From CBDHFN01 sp965262605 (GTDB lineage Bacteria; Pseudomonadota; Alphaproteobacteria; JASGCL01), in NCBI GenBank assembly GCA_965262605.1, contig CBDHFN010000003.1:930001-994000 (forward strand): DNA of 64,000 nucleotides, read 5' to 3'. Shown one piece after another: positions 26,392 to 34,718 of this stretch (position 1 is its first letter; each line of letters starts with the position of its first letter). Both the position numbers and the translations under genes were made by a program. Under the pieces are notes generated by a model. That model saw only the letters and a program-made list of their open reading frames with translations, was not told where the DNA came from and did no database searches.

Positions 26392-27511
26392 TAATTTAAA
26401 TATTGACGAAGATATTGTTAAAGCTGCGCTGGAATCGGTTTTATTTCCCAATGGCAAGTCGCTTATTCAAAATAAATACCTGCAATCCGTGGCGATTCGT
26501 GGTAAAATCGTGCATTTAGTCGTGGAATTGCCCGAAAATTACAAGCCACAAATGGCGGCTTTACGCAAAGAAATTGAATCAAGCGTCAAAAGGCTTGAAG
26601 GGGTTGAAAATTGCTTGTGTATTTTTACTGCCCATGATGCCCCAAAGCCAAGCGAAGCTAGGCATGACCATAAGCATGACCATAAACATGATGGGCATAA
26701 TCATGCCCCGCAACAAGCACAAAAATCGCCATTTGATGACCAAGCAAAAATTCCCGGGGTTAAACATATTATTGCGGTGGCAAGCGGCAAGGGCGGGGTT
26801 GGTAAATCCACAACCGCGATTAATTTAGCTTGCGCTTTATCACGCTTGGGTAAAAAAGTCGCCTTATTGGATGCCGATATTTATGGTCCTTCGGTGCCAA
26901 GATTAACAAAGCTTAAAGACGCGAAACCGCAAACTGAGGGTAATGAATTTTTATTGCCTTTGCACGCATTTGACTTACAATTAATGTCCATTGGCTTTTT
27001 GGTAAGCGAAAATCAGCCGACTATTTGGCGCGGTCCCATGGTGATGAGCGCACTTAACCAAATGTTATTTAAAGTCAAATGGACGGATATTGATGTTATG
27101 GTGATTGATTTGCCACCGGGCACGGGCGATGCGCAACTAACTTTGGTGCAAAAAGTGCCTTTGTCTGGGGTTGTGATTGTGTCTACGCCCCAAGATATTG
27201 CCTTAATTGATGCCCGCAAAGCCATCAGCATGTTTCAAAAAGTCGGCACAAAAATTTTAGGTATTGTGGAAAATATGGCGTATTTTATTTGCGATAAATG
27301 CAACGCAAGGCATGAAATTTTTGCCAATGGCGGTGCAAAAGACGAATCGCAAAGCCAATCCGTGCCATTTTTGGGCGAAATACCCTTGGAAAAAATTATC
27401 AGAGAAACTTCGGACGCGGGCGAACCCATCGTTGTGTCGCATGCACAAAGCGAATCAGCGCAAGCTTATATGAAAATTGCCAAGCAAATTTTATTGGCGT
27501 TAAAAATATAA
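26384..27511 (+). CDS. Mrp/ApbC-type P-loop iron-sulfur carrier ATPase
   Basis: 375 residues. The N-terminal MIP18/DUF59-like domain (residues about 5-85) is joined to the ATPase by a His-rich linker at about residues 90-110 (HDHKHDHKHDGHNH) that could bind metal. The ATPase domain has the deviant Walker A GKGGVGKSTTAINLA near 137, DADIYGPSVPRL and VIDLPPGTGDAQLT. The CxxC iron-sulfur motif is FICDKCNARHEIF near 303. Mrp proteins dimerise and pass [Fe-S] clusters to apoproteins. The gene overlaps purA and ends 12 bases inside the convergent neuD-like gene. Confidence 0.92.
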   Translation: MTNNLNIDEDIVKAALESVLFPNGKSLIQNKYLQSVAIRGKIVHLVVELPENYKPQMAALRKEIESSVKRLEGVENCLCIFTAHDAPKPSEARHDHKHDHKHDGHNHAPQQAQKSPFDDQAKIPGVKHIIAVASGKGGVGKSTTAINLACALSRLGKKVALLDADIYGPSVPRLTKLKDAKPQTEGNEFLLPLHAFDLQLMSIGFLVSENQPTIWRGPMVMSALNQMLFKVKWTDIDVMVIDLPPGTGDAQLTLVQKVPLSGVVIVSTPQDIALIDARKAISMFQKVGTKILGIVENMAYFICDKCNARHEIFANGGAKDESQSQSVPFLGEIPLEKIIRETSDAGEPIVVSHAQSESAQAYMKIAKQILLALKI

Positions 27512-28096
27512 CCCCGATTCCATAATATCATGGCGAATCACCGCGCCGGCACCAATGGTAATATTATCATGAATTTTAACTTGTGCGCCGATAATCGCGC
27601 CCGGTCCAATAATGCAATTATTGCCAATTTGCACGCCACCACAAATTATCGCGCCCGGACAAATATGACAATCAGTGCCAATTTGGCAATCATGGTTAAT
27701 TATCGCGCCAGAATTTATAATACTGCCCGTTTGAATGATAGTATCAGTTTCAATAATTGCGCCCGCCATAATTTGCACCGCGGCATTAAGCCTAACCGAA
27801 GGGCTAATAATGGCGCGTGGGTGCGCGATGGCGGGTTGGCTAAAATGGCTGAATTTTTGCCGAATTTGCGCCCGAATTGCCGTGGATTTTATGCCACCAA
27901 TCCCTAAGGTTAAGTGAAATTTATTGTCAATATTGTTGATAATATCATCATCACCCAAATAATCAAAATTTATATTTTGCTTAGATTTATCCGTATATCC
28001 TAAAATATGGCAATGGGTAAGATTTAAAATCTCGGCAATGATTTTGGCGTGTCCGCCACCGCCGATAATAATGTAATTATGGTTGGATAAGTTCAT
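27500..28096 (-). CDS. NeuD-family sugar O-/N-acyltransferase
   Basis: A 198-residue acetyltransferase. The N-terminal domain begins NYIIIGGGGHAKIIAEIL, the PglD/NeuD nucleotide-sugar fold, and the C-terminal half is a left-handed beta-helix of hexapeptide repeats (IIETDTIIQTGSIINSGAIINHDCQIG, then HICPGAIICGGVQIGNNCIIGPGAIIGA). The family acetylates sialic acids or UDP-amino sugars. Its start overlaps the neuB-type gene by 20 bases on the same strand, so the pair works together on a nonulosonic acid. The 3' end overlaps mrp by 12 bases, convergently. Confidence 0.87.
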   Translation of the reverse strand: MNLSNHNYIIIGGGGHAKIIAEILNLTHCHILGYTDKSKQNINFDYLGDDDIINNIDNKFHLTLGIGGIKSTAIRAQIRQKFSHFSQPAIAHPRAIISPSVRLNAAVQIMAGAIIETDTIIQTGSIINSGAIINHDCQIGTDCHICPGAIICGGVQIGNNCIIGPGAIIGAQVKIHDNITIGAGAVIRHDIMESGLYF

Positions 28097-29126
28097 CTGT
28101 TCGGTAATCCTGATTGGCGGGAGTGCCCAAATATTGCCAAAAATATTTCGGCTTAATGCCGTCGCTCGGGCGTTTAACCCCTAAATTTTCATGATTAAAA
28201 ATTTCGCCTTTGGCAATATTTTTAAGCGCGACTAAGGATTTACAAGCAATTTTTTGGTTGGCAATTTCGCGTTGATTGGGGCGTTTAATGCCATCGCCTT
28301 TGGCTAATTCAAATGCGCGGATTTTTGCGACTAATTGCTTGAATTCTTGGGGTTCGGTTGAAGCAATATGATCGGGTCCGTGCATATTTTTATCCAAGGT
28401 AATATGTTTTTCCAAAATTTGTGCGCCCATGGCAATGGCGGCAAAGGCAATGTCAATTCCCAAAGCATGGTCAGAATAGCCAATTTGGCAATGGGGGTAT
28501 TTTGCTTGCAAAGTGTTTATCGCCCTTAAATTGCATAATTGCGCGGGCGCAGGATAATCAGTGATGCAATGTAAAATAGCAATTTTTTTGCCCAAAAAAT
28601 GCCAATCAATCACCGAATTTTCGGTTGGTGGGTAATGTTTATAACCATTATAACAAATTTTTAACGCATCGTCAATATCCGATAAAATCGCCATGCCCGT
28701 TGATAAAATCAAATTTACGCCCGATTGGGCAATTTCATATAACAACGGCAAATTTGTTAAATCCCCCGAACCAATTTTAATTATCGGTAATCCGCATTTT
28801 TTAATTAATAAATCGGCACTTATTGGGTCAAAAGGCGTGGATAAAAATTGAATATTATGGCTCTGGCAATGGGCTTGAATCGCGAAATGATCAGATTCGC
28901 TTAATTCCAATTTTTTTAACATTTCATATTGCGACGATTGCGTATTGGTATTTTCTTGTTGATATTGCGCCATTTGTGCCGATTTAGTCACTAATAATTC
29001 GGCGCGAAAACTCTGAAATTTAATGGCATCTGCCCCAGAATTTGCGGCAACTTCCACCAATTTTTTAGCGATATTAATATCGCCATTGTGATTGACGCCA
29101 GCTTCGGCAATTATAAAAACACCCAT
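28077..29126 (-). CDS. neuB: N-acetylneuraminate/nonulosonate synthase, NeuB family
   Basis: A 349-residue PEP-dependent condensing enzyme. It starts FIIAEAGVNHNGDINIAKKLV, with ADAIKFQSF near residue 35, FLSTPFDPISADLL, IKIGSGDLTN, ILSTGMA and GYSDHALG. The antifreeze-like SAF domain occupies the C terminus (KSLVALKNIAKGEIFNHENLGVKRPSDGI). The family makes NeuNAc, legionaminate or pseudaminate from an amino sugar and PEP; the sequence alone does not say which. CMP-activating NeuA and epimerase NeuC are not in the window. Flagellins or LPS are the likely targets. Confidence 0.9.
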   Translation of the reverse strand: MGVFIIAEAGVNHNGDINIAKKLVEVAANSGADAIKFQSFRAELLVTKSAQMAQYQQENTNTQSSQYEMLKKLELSESDHFAIQAHCQSHNIQFLSTPFDPISADLLIKKCGLPIIKIGSGDLTNLPLLYEIAQSGVNLILSTGMAILSDIDDALKICYNGYKHYPPTENSVIDWHFLGKKIAILHCITDYPAPAQLCNLRAINTLQAKYPHCQIGYSDHALGIDIAFAAIAMGAQILEKHITLDKNMHGPDHIASTEPQEFKQLVAKIRAFELAKGDGIKRPNQREIANQKIACKSLVALKNIAKGEIFNHENLGVKRPSDGIKPKYFWQYLGTPANQDYRTDELIQP

Positions 29127-29293
29127 TAAGCATTATCCCCATCATAAAAATACAAATTTATTGCGCCTCATAATCATCTGATTCCTTAATTTAATCATAA
29201 TTGATTTTTTTTTCATTTCAAGAATTTTTTTGGGTTTTTATATTTATTGATAAAAAGGGTGGTTATTGCAATTTGCGCCCTTTAGTCTTGCGC

Positions 29294-30016
29294 TTAAATG
29301 GGCATAATGGAACAAAATATTTTGCGCACTTCGGTGGGATTCACCCAATCAACTTCACAACCCATGGGCATGAAAAAAATATCACCTGCTTGAAATTTTT
29401 GGGGCTTTTCGCCTTTGATAGTAAAAATCACTTCGCCTTGCAATAAAAACATTAATTCATGGCGGGGGAAAATCATGGTGCGCCGTGTATATGGCGTGCT
29501 TGACCATAAACCGACTGAAAATTGTTCGGACGCATCGTCATAACAATAATTCGCGCGCCAAAGGGGTTCATTGCCAATTACATTGGCTTTTAATGGTCCT
29601 TCAATTGCGCTAAGCTTAGCATTAATATCAATTTTTAATGGCAAATTTGCCGCCGAATTGGCAATGCCATTTTCAAAAATAACATATATTTTTTCAACAT
29701 TTTCGGATTGTTCCCAAGCGCAATTTAAACCCTTAGGTATAAAAAAACTATCGCCCGCCACCATGGTTTCACTGCGCCCATCGGCAAGGTGAATTTTCAC
29801 GCTGCCTTTTTTTAATATAATAAATTCATCAACAGAATAAGGACTCATTTGCGCGTTCCATGGCGTGCATGCCCATATTCCGACCGATAAACCAATTTTA
29901 GCATCGGTAAATAAATCAATTCCGCGCTGTTCGGGCTTGCCAAAAGCTACAAATTCATCGGCTATTTTTGGCAATAAAGGCAATTCGCCCGTATAATTAC
30001 AATTAATAATGTTCAT
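29294..30016 (-). CDS. Two-domain cupin protein (DUF861-type)
   Basis: A 240-residue bicupin. The first cupin (residues about 40-115) has VGIWACTPWNAQMSPYSVDEFIILKKG and GDSFFIPKGLNCAWE, the DUF861/cupin_3 'GiWe..pg......dEf...l.G....GD...iPkG..g.W' pattern; the second (residues about 165-240) repeats it with VGLWSSTPYTRR, HELMFLLQGEV and GDIFFMPMGCEVDW. Metal-binding His are largely replaced, with Glu and one His left. Substrate and reaction are unknown. It is the last gene of the panB-panC-DUF1674-cupin operon, 14 bases after the DUF1674 gene. Confidence 0.8.
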   Translation of the reverse strand: MNIINCNYTGELPLLPKIADEFVAFGKPEQRGIDLFTDAKIGLSVGIWACTPWNAQMSPYSVDEFIILKKGSVKIHLADGRSETMVAGDSFFIPKGLNCAWEQSENVEKIYVIFENGIANSAANLPLKIDINAKLSAIEGPLKANVIGNEPLWRANYCYDDASEQFSVGLWSSTPYTRRTMIFPRHELMFLLQGEVIFTIKGEKPQKFQAGDIFFMPMGCEVDWVNPTEVRKIFCSIMPI

Positions 30017-30030
30017 TTTTACTCCTTTTT

Positions 30031-30273
30031 TTAAAAATCAATACATCGCCCCGCATGTTCCCAATCATTATATCTTGTTGGCTCTAACCCTTGGGGTCCG
30101 CCTGATTCTTGGTGTTCATGGTGTTTTCTTTGCGCATCGGCGATTAATTTAGCTTGGTTTTCCGCCAAGGTGCGCGCGTCAAGCGGGGAAATTTCTTGGG
30201 CAATAATCGGTGCTGAAGGTTTAGGCTTGCCTGATTGCCCAAAAAAACCACTAAATTTTGTTAATTGCTTCAT
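30031..30273 (-). CDS. DUF1674 protein (SDHAF4-like)
   Basis: An 80-residue protein whose C-terminal signature GPQGLEPTRYNDWEHAGRCIDF matches DUF1674 (PF07896), the bacterial relatives of the mitochondrial succinate dehydrogenase assembly factor SDHAF4. The N-terminal 55 residues are polar and variable. The family is typical of Alphaproteobacteria. It overlaps the panC 3' end by 4 bases, so it is in the pantothenate operon. Its role in flavinylated SDH assembly here is by analogy only. Confidence 0.85.
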   Translation of the reverse strand: MKQLTKFSGFFGQSGKPKPSAPIIAQEISPLDARTLAENQAKLIADAQRKHHEHQESGGPQGLEPTRYNDWEHAGRCIDF

Positions 30274-31111
30274 ATAACCTGCACATTATCTAATAGTCTT
30301 GCTTTGCCCAATTGCGCGGCAACGATTAAGCGCGAAGGGCGCATGCAATTATCAACCATATCCAATGTTTCGCTGTCGCGCCAATCGCAATAATCAATTG
30401 ATTGAAATCCTGCTTGGGTAATTTTCTCGGCGCATAAAGGTAAAATATTAGCGGGATTTTGCAAGGCGCGCAGGCTATCCGCCCCCCAAGAAATAATTTC
30501 AAATAATTTGGGTGCGATTTTACGCTCCTCGGCGGTTAAATAAGCATTGCGTGAAGACATCGCCAAACCATCAGTTTCGCGCACTGTGGGCGCACCTAAA
30601 ATCTTAATATTAAAATCTAAATCTTTTGCCATTTTGCGAATAATCGTTAATTGTTGAAAATCTTTTTCGCCAAATATGGCAATATCGGGCATTGCTTGAT
30701 TAAAAAGCTTGGCGACAACCAAAACTACGCCGTTAAAATGTCCGGGGGAACCCGTCCGCATAAATTATCACCCAATTTTTTTACCGACATTTCCGTGCCA
30801 AAACCTGATGGATAAATTTCGGATATTTTGGGCGCATAAACAAAATTTGCGCCTAATTGGGCTAATTTTTCAATATCAGCCGACAAGGGTCTTGGGTATC
30901 GGTCAAAATCTTCATGCGCGCCAAATTGCGCGGGATTGACAAAAATTGTGGCTATCACGCAATCGGCATGGTCAAACCCCATTTTAACTAAGGACATATG
31001 CCCATCATGCAATGCGCCCATGGTTGGAACTAAAGCAATTTTTTTATTTTTTTGCCGAAGCTGGCTGACGATATGGCGTAAATCGGCTAAATTTGCAATT
31101 AGCTCGGTCAT
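30270..31111 (-). pseudogene. panC: Pantothenate synthetase PanC interrupted by a one-base frameshift
   Basis: Bases 31111-30725 encode the N-terminal part: ALVPTMGALHDGHMSLVK (HxGH ATP site), IFVNPAQFGAHEDFDRYPR and KKLGDNLCGR. The rest, FNGVVLVVAKLFNQAMPDIAIFGEKDFQQL through MSSRNAYL to the end, lies in another frame (30761-30270). Both parts together give the usual length of about 280 residues. The break is at about 30748-30756, in GGACGGGTTCCCCC on the minus strand. One extra G would restore LCGRGSPGHFNGV. It overlaps panB by 4 bases (ATGA). It may be a sequencing error in a G/C run, or a genuine lesion making the strain pantothenate-dependent. Confidence 0.88.
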
Positions 31112-31905
31112 TTTTGCACCCCATATAACTCATCATTTGACGGAAAAGAACCATCGCGCACCGCGCTTGCGTAATCTTTAACCGCATTTTGAATTTCACC
31201 CGCGACATCGCCAAATTTTCTGACAAATTTTGCGGTATAACCATTGTTAAAGCCAATCATGTCATCGCAAACTAAAATTTGCCCATCGCAATAAGGCGAA
31301 GCACCAATGCCAATGGTTGGCACAAGAATCGCTTGGGTAATTTGCCTAGCAATTTTTGCAACGACACCTTCAATCACGATATTAAATGCGCCCGCTTGGG
31401 CGACTGCATGGGCATCAGCCATAATTTTATCAACAGATTTATCATTTTTGCCTTGCACCTTAAAGCCACCCATCGCATTCACCCGTTGCGGTAATAAACC
31501 AATATGCCCCATAACGGGAATGCCGTGATTCGTTAATTTTTCAATCGTCGCCGCCATTTCCGTGCCCCCTTCAATTTTAACGGCATGGGCGTGGGTTTCT
31601 TTCATTACCCTTGCGGCATTAATAAAAGCTTGTTCGGGCGAGACTTCAACCGAACCAAATGGCATATCAATAACGACTATGGCATTTTTGCATTGACGGC
31701 GCACGGCTTTACCATGCCCAATCATTGTTTCAAGACTTACCGACAAAGTATCATCATACCCATAAATTTGCGTGGCAAGCGAATCGCCGACTAAAATAAT
31801 ATCAACATGTTCGTCTAAAATTCGGGCCATCGGAGCGGTATAAGCCGTTATAGCCACGATTTTTTGGGCGTTCTTGCGTAAAGCTAATTGTGGGATTGTG
31901 TTCAT
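31108..31905 (-). CDS. panB: 3-methyl-2-oxobutanoate hydroxymethyltransferase PanB
   Basis: A 265-residue enzyme that makes ketopantoate from ketoisovalerate and methylene-tetrahydrofolate, the first committed pantothenate step. It shows ITAYTAPMARILDEHVDIILVGDSLA near residue 20, MPFGSVEVSPEQAFINAARVMKE near 85, AVKIEGG, GHIGLLPQRVNAMGGFKVQGK and TIGIGASPYCDGQILVCDD, all standard. panC follows with an ATGA overlap. Its promoter lies between it and tRNA-Pro. Confidence 0.96.
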   Translation of the reverse strand: MNTIPQLALRKNAQKIVAITAYTAPMARILDEHVDIILVGDSLATQIYGYDDTLSVSLETMIGHGKAVRRQCKNAIVVIDMPFGSVEVSPEQAFINAARVMKETHAHAVKIEGGTEMAATIEKLTNHGIPVMGHIGLLPQRVNAMGGFKVQGKNDKSVDKIMADAHAVAQAGAFNIVIEGVVAKIARQITQAILVPTIGIGASPYCDGQILVCDDMIGFNNGYTAKFVRKFGDVAGEIQNAVKDYASAVRDGSFPSNDELYGVQK

Positions 31906-31927
31906 GAATTATCCTTTATTATTTAGG

Positions 31928-31956
31928 ATTATACAATAAATTTTAATATATTACAA
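31928..31956 (-). promoter_or_regulatory. Sigma70-like promoter of the panB operon
   Basis: On the minus strand: TTGTAA (31956-31951), 17-base spacer, perfect TATAAT (31933-31928), between the tRNA-Pro 3' end and the panB ATG at 31905. It gives panB its own start rather than read-through from the tRNA. Confidence 0.6.
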
Positions 31957-31964
31957 GAAATTAT

Positions 31965-32041
31965 TGGTCGGAGCGGCGGGATTTGAACCCACGACCCCAC
32001 GCCCCCCAGACGTGTGCGCTACCAGACTGCGCTACGCTCCG
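31965..32041 (-). tRNA. tRNA-Pro (anticodon GGG)
   Basis: On the minus strand: acceptor CGGAGCG pairs with CGCTCCG, D-arm TAGCGCAGTCTGGTAGCGCA, anticodon arm CACGT-CTGGGGG-GCGTG giving GGG, T-arm GTGGGTTCAAATCCCGC, discriminator A, encoded CCA (31967-31965). 77 nt. Confidence 0.96.
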
Positions 32042-32049
32042 ACAAATCT

Positions 32050-32077
32050 CTTATACGGCATAAAAATGATATTGCAA
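32050..32077 (-). promoter_or_regulatory. Sigma70-like promoter of tRNA-Pro
   Basis: On the minus strand: TTGCAA (32077-32072), 16-base spacer, TATAAG (32055-32050), eight bases before the tRNA 5' end. Confidence 0.5.
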
Positions 32078-32123
32078 GTTTTTTTTATTGCTTTGCGTAA
32101 TAAACTAAGATATAAGATGTTCC

Positions 32124-32678
32124 ATGCAAATAGCTTTGGAAATTTTACCGACTTTTATTTTTGTTGGTTCATATGTAATGGGTTACGATTTAATTTGGGC
32201 AACGGGTTTCTGTATGCTCAGCGCGTTTATAGGCACTTTAATTATTTTAATCGTTCATAAAAAATGGTCAAAAATTCAAATTGCCAGCTTTATTTCATTC
32301 ATGGTTTTTGGCGGTTTAACGATATTGCTTAAAGAGCCCAGCTATATTAAAATGAAGGCAACTTTTGTTTATTTATTTTTAGCATCAGGCATTTGGTATA
32401 GTGTTTATGTCAATAAACCCATAATTAAAATCTTAGCCGCCGATAAATTAGATTTAGATGATGCAACTTGGATTAAATTATGCCACCGATTCGCCATTTA
32501 TTTTGTGGTTATGGCAAGTTTAAACGAAATTATTTGGCGCAATTTTTCCACGGATTTTTGGGTTTGGTTTAAGTTAGTCGGCGGTGTATTTGTATTTATG
32601 TTGTTTATTGGTTCGCAATTTTATTGGGCAAGTCAGCATATAAAGCAACAAGATAATTCCGAGAATCAGGCAAATTAA
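32124..32678 (+). CDS. yciB: Septation-associated inner-membrane protein YciB/IspZ family
   Basis: A 184-residue polytopic membrane protein. The family's features are an N-terminal EILPTFIFVGSYV, GGLTILLKEPSYIKMKATFVYLFLASGIWY (matching 'ltl.l.d..FikwkpTivy.lfa..l'), and W...N..FRFA-like LCHRFAIYFVVMASLNEIIWRNFSTDFWVWFKL. YciB (IspZ) is needed for normal envelope synthesis and septation; mechanism unclear. The last 74 bases overlap the 3' end of the convergent recO gene, an unusually long antisense overlap. Confidence 0.9.
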   Translation: MQIALEILPTFIFVGSYVMGYDLIWATGFCMLSAFIGTLIILIVHKKWSKIQIASFISFMVFGGLTILLKEPSYIKMKATFVYLFLASGIWYSVYVNKPIIKILAADKLDLDDATWIKLCHRFAIYFVVMASLNEIIWRNFSTDFWVWFKLVGGVFVFMLFIGSQFYWASQHIKQQDNSENQAN

Positions 32679-33339
32679 CCCCCAAAATATCCGCAAGATT
32701 TTTTTTCAAAAAATAACCTGTTAAAATTAGTGATTGATAAATATCGGCTTTATTGGCAATTTCATTCTCATTCACCATAAAACTTGGTAATTGTAATAAT
32801 TTATCTTGATATGGCAAACCCTCTTGATACGAAACGGCGCGTCCGCTTTTGGGCGAAACAAAGGCTAAACCATCATTGCGCCCCGAAATTGCCGATTTAG
32901 TTAAATCTAAACCATACCCCAAATATTGCAATAACCGAAGTTCAAACAAACAATACCGAAGCATTTGATTCGCAAATACCGATTGATTTTTTGCCAATAA
33001 ATTGCTGAAATCTTCATAAATTTCGCGGTAAATCGCAAATTCTGGCAGGAATTTATTTACCATACCGCTAGCACTTAATAATATATGTAAAGATTCGGCA
33101 TTATCCAAAATAATTCTTGCGCCATAATCATGAATTATTTCGCATTTCGCCGTGCCAAGATGTTCATGAAGCCTTGCTGAATAATCAATTTGAAAAATAT
33201 TACCAATAATTTGTTGCGCCGATTTGTAAACCGCAACGGCAACTTTACCATGATTTTGGGTTAAAAATATTAACCGATTTTTCTTGGGCGATAATTGATG
33301 CACACCCAATAATATCGCATTATCCAGCCACTTAATCAT
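32605..33339 (-). CDS. recO: DNA repair protein RecO
   Basis: A 244-residue recombination mediator that helps load RecA with RecR. It begins with the OB fold (AILLGVHQLSPKKNRLIFLTQNHGKVAVAV), then the helical domain with YCLFELRLLQYLGYGLDL near residue 150, the conserved 'fElrlL..lGy.pdl', and FVSPKSGRAVS in place of the usual zinc site, which in many alphaproteobacteria lacks Cys. It starts within the flgE stop (ATGA overlap) and ends 74 bases inside the convergent yciB. Confidence 0.88.
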   Translation of the reverse strand: MIKWLDNAILLGVHQLSPKKNRLIFLTQNHGKVAVAVYKSAQQIIGNIFQIDYSARLHEHLGTAKCEIIHDYGARIILDNAESLHILLSASGMVNKFLPEFAIYREIYEDFSNLLAKNQSVFANQMLRYCLFELRLLQYLGYGLDLTKSAISGRNDGLAFVSPKSGRAVSYQEGLPYQDKLLQLPSFMVNENEIANKADIYQSLILTGYFLKKNLADILGVNLPDSRNYLVALYADLPNKIANQ

Positions 33340-34670
33340 TTATAAAGATTAATTGCCACTTGATATAATTCATTAACCAAATTTAATGCTGAAGACACTG
33401 ATTGATAATTGCGTTGTTGCGATAATAATTCGGTAAATTGGTTGGTTAAATCCACATTAGAATTTTCAATATTACCGGGTTTTAACGATATGCTGGTTGA
33501 AGTGGCGGGGTCAAGTAATTTATAATCGCCCGTTACGCTGGAAAAACCAAAATGCGTGTTGGTTAAGTTTAGCAAACCATCAGGGTTGCGCACGCTAAGC
33601 ACGGCTAATTTGGCGATAGTTAATTCTTGCCCGCTTGTATAAAAAGCTTTTATACCGCCATCGGCGGCAATAGACACATTTAATAACGAACTATCTTGAT
33701 AGCCATCAGAATTATAAACAATACTTGTATCCTTTGACACGGCTTCTAAAATATTTTTATTAAACAACGAAACGGATTGATTGCGCACTAAATTCGGTTT
33801 AGTGGGTTCGGCATTCCAAACTATATCTAATTGCTTGCCATATGGTGGTTTTAATACACCAAACTCATCAAATGTAAGTGATTGCACGGGGTTTGTGATT
33901 ACGCCATTCGCGGTTTCGTAAGTTATTTCCCATTGATGTTCGGCAATTTTTTTTGCTGTGCCTTTAATTTCTTGCTTATAATCAGCGGGGGTAAGGGCAT
34001 CCGCGCTTTTGGTAGAAATTGCCCCATCAAAAATATTAAAACTAAAATTAAAATAATCATTAATATCGCCGACAACCGCCGTGGGATTTAATTGAAATTG
34101 CAAATCTACGCTTCGGGTTGATAAAGCCGAGCGTTGAATCGTGGCTTGTTCTATAATTATAGGTTTTAATTCTTGAATAGTCGCCACTTTGTCAAAAGTT
34201 CGCGTATTGGCATTATAAGGATAGCCAAGCACTACATTGCCCCCCAAGTCAGTTAAAACTGCAACTTGTTCGCCATTATCGCCCCTGACAACTTTGCGTT
34301 GGAACGAACCCGCATCGGTTAATTGATAAGATTCACCTAATGAAGCTTGGGCAAGATTGCTATCAGCATCCGATTGCGTGATAAAAAAACCATTGCCCGA
34401 CAAGGCAACATCAAGCGGATTGCCAGTTTGCCCCAAATTGCCATCAACATTATTCGTGGCACGCACAAATGGTTCAGCCCCCGATAAACCCTTAGCATTA
34501 TGGACATTATCATTTGAAATATCGTGGTTGATAAATTCGGAAAACCTTACATCTTGGCGTTTATAGCCGATGGTTGAAACATTCGCAATATTGCGCGATA
34601 TGGACTCAATCGCCAAAGTTTGATTTTTAAGCGAGTCAGCAAGAATGGTAAAGTCGGAATATGCAGGCAT
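33336..34670 (-). CDS. flgE: Flagellar hook protein FlgE
   Basis: About 444 residues starting MPAYSDFTILADSLKNQTLAIE; an in-frame extension to 34736 looks non-native. The N-terminal rod/hook motif SISRNIANVSTIGYKRQDVRFSEF is typical ('S.NiAN..T.GyK'). NPLDVALSGNGFFITQ near residue 90 and the C-terminal NSNVDLTNQFTELLSQQRNYQSV (here N-x-x-VDLT-x-x-FTELL-x-x-QR-x-Y) complete the flagellar hook-basal-body signature. FlgE polymerises into the hook outside the cell. It is coupled to recO by an ATGA overlap, and no other hook genes are adjacent. Confidence 0.9.
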   Translation of the reverse strand: MPAYSDFTILADSLKNQTLAIESISRNIANVSTIGYKRQDVRFSEFINHDISNDNVHNAKGLSGAEPFVRATNNVDGNLGQTGNPLDVALSGNGFFITQSDADSNLAQASLGESYQLTDAGSFQRKVVRGDNGEQVAVLTDLGGNVVLGYPYNANTRTFDKVATIQELKPIIIEQATIQRSALSTRSVDLQFQLNPTAVVGDINDYFNFSFNIFDGAISTKSADALTPADYKQEIKGTAKKIAEHQWEITYETANGVITNPVQSLTFDEFGVLKPPYGKQLDIVWNAEPTKPNLVRNQSVSLFNKNILEAVSKDTSIVYNSDGYQDSSLLNVSIAADGGIKAFYTSGQELTIAKLAVLSVRNPDGLLNLTNTHFGFSSVTGDYKLLDPATSTSISLKPGNIENSNVDLTNQFTELLSQQRNYQSVSSALNLVNELYQVAINLYK

Positions 34671-34718
34671 GAAGATAATATATGCAAATTTTATGCCGAA
34701 AAGATGATGCGCTTGAAA

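Noticed and set aside
34683..34697. Sigma54-like GGCA-N6-TTGC sequence upstream of flgE on the minus strand
   Set aside because: The GG and GC are correctly spaced, but the transcript would start about two bases before the ATG, leaving no leader or ribosome site, and the match has three mismatches to consensus. A chance hit is more likely.
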